Of a DNA stretch of 64,000 bases, positions 57,140-64,000 are shown one piece after another. The stretch is from Verrucomicrobiia bacterium (GTDB taxonomy: Bacteria; Verrucomicrobiota; Verrucomicrobiia; Limisphaerales; UBA9464): the NCBI GenBank assembly GCA_019634635.1, contig JAHCBB010000004.1:1-64000 (forward strand), in the 5' to 3' direction. Numbering within the stretch: position 1 is the first letter of the stretch; each line of letters opens with the position of its first letter. The notes below the pieces were generated by a model. It had not been told where the DNA came from and did no database searches. It saw nothing but the letters and a program-made list of their open reading frames with translations. The position numbers were made by a program, and so were the translations under genes.

Positions 57140-57185
57140 GACGAGTCCGGGTGATTTCCCGAACGGGAAGTCATCCGGGTTCGTC
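57140..57185 (+). promoter_or_regulatory. 22-bp hairpin upstream of rpoB (RNase III-type site candidate)
   Basis: The 22-base arms 57140-57161 and 57164-57185 pair throughout (18 Watson-Crick, 4 G-U) around an AA centre, so the real loop is about four bases. It ends 60 bases before the rpoB ATG. A stem of this length is a natural RNase III substrate, and E. coli has an RNase III cut between rplL and rpoB. No primary-sequence identity is claimed. Confidence 0.55.
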
Positions 57186-57245
57186 GTATTGTCTTTCGAC
57201 GAAACTTAAGGCCGGTCCCCCGGTCCCATTGAAATCAAGGTCGCC

Positions 57246-61166
<3,921 letters not shown>

Positions 61167-61203
61167 ATCGCCGAAACCGACACGCACCGAGAACCAAAAT
61201 CAT

Positions 61204-64000
<2,797 letters not shown>

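Overview
The window is GC-rich, tightly packed bacterial chromosome. Gene content suggests a Gram-negative member of the Planctomycetota/Verrucomicrobiota/Chlamydiota group, most likely Verrucomicrobiota near the Pedosphaera/Limisphaera lineage. The clues are secreted PQQ-type beta-propellers and sugar dehydrogenases, a pseudopilin with the H-X9-DG motif, an outer-membrane assembly cluster (BamD-like, LptE-like), a folP-cdaA-cdaR-glmM operon and a phoH-ybeY-recO operon. This placement is inference from gene content. No rRNA, tRNA or CRISPR array was recognised.

Layout. 0-10.7 kb: a DUF4276 protein with a degenerate 5' end, two secreted propeller proteins, a short-form tagaturonate epimerase, an ABC-F ATPase, and a reverse-strand trio (BamD-like, LptE-like, BamB-like propeller). 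10.8-18.1 kb: a CvpA-type membrane protein, an aldolase/dehydrogenase fusion and the phoH-ybeY-recO operon. This part also holds two arrays of one palindromic repeat family (95-bp element plus 39-bp spacer, 134-bp period) in opposite orientations, the second ending in six copies of a 23-bp tandem repeat. 18.1-22.1 kb: lipid desaturase, FAD oxidoreductase and TolC-type porin. 22.2-26.1 kb: VOC-folP-cdaA-cdaR-glmM operon (folate, c-di-AMP, cell-wall precursor). 26.2-28.3 kb: a decaying accessory patch (frameshifted HAF-repeat gene, pseudopilin, orphan 34-bp fragment of it). 28.3-38.5 kb: a sugar dehydrogenase, a deoxyhypusine-synthase-like protein with a HAD phosphatase, a BlaI repressor with an M56 peptidase fused to a Wzz-like domain, DUF2130, VOC, dGTPase and RsmE.

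38.7-46.2 kb: glutamate synthase large subunit, a small secreted Cys-rich protein, MutM and xylulokinase. 46.2-54.4 kb: a five-gene operon with a large membrane protein, one ABC ATPase and three tandem paralogous ABC-2 permeases, each with an internal duplication. 54.5-64 kb: a lipoprotein, then rplA-rplJ-rplL-rpoB-rpoC (rpoC runs off the window), with strong hairpins between rplL and rpoB.

The least ordinary items are the palindromic repeat family, the BlaI/M56-Wzz pair, the deoxyhypusine-synthase-like protein that lacks the family lysine, and the three-permease ABC operon. Starts were corrected where the longest open frame ran into a neighbour. Most long antisense frames are artefacts of GC-rich coding sequence.
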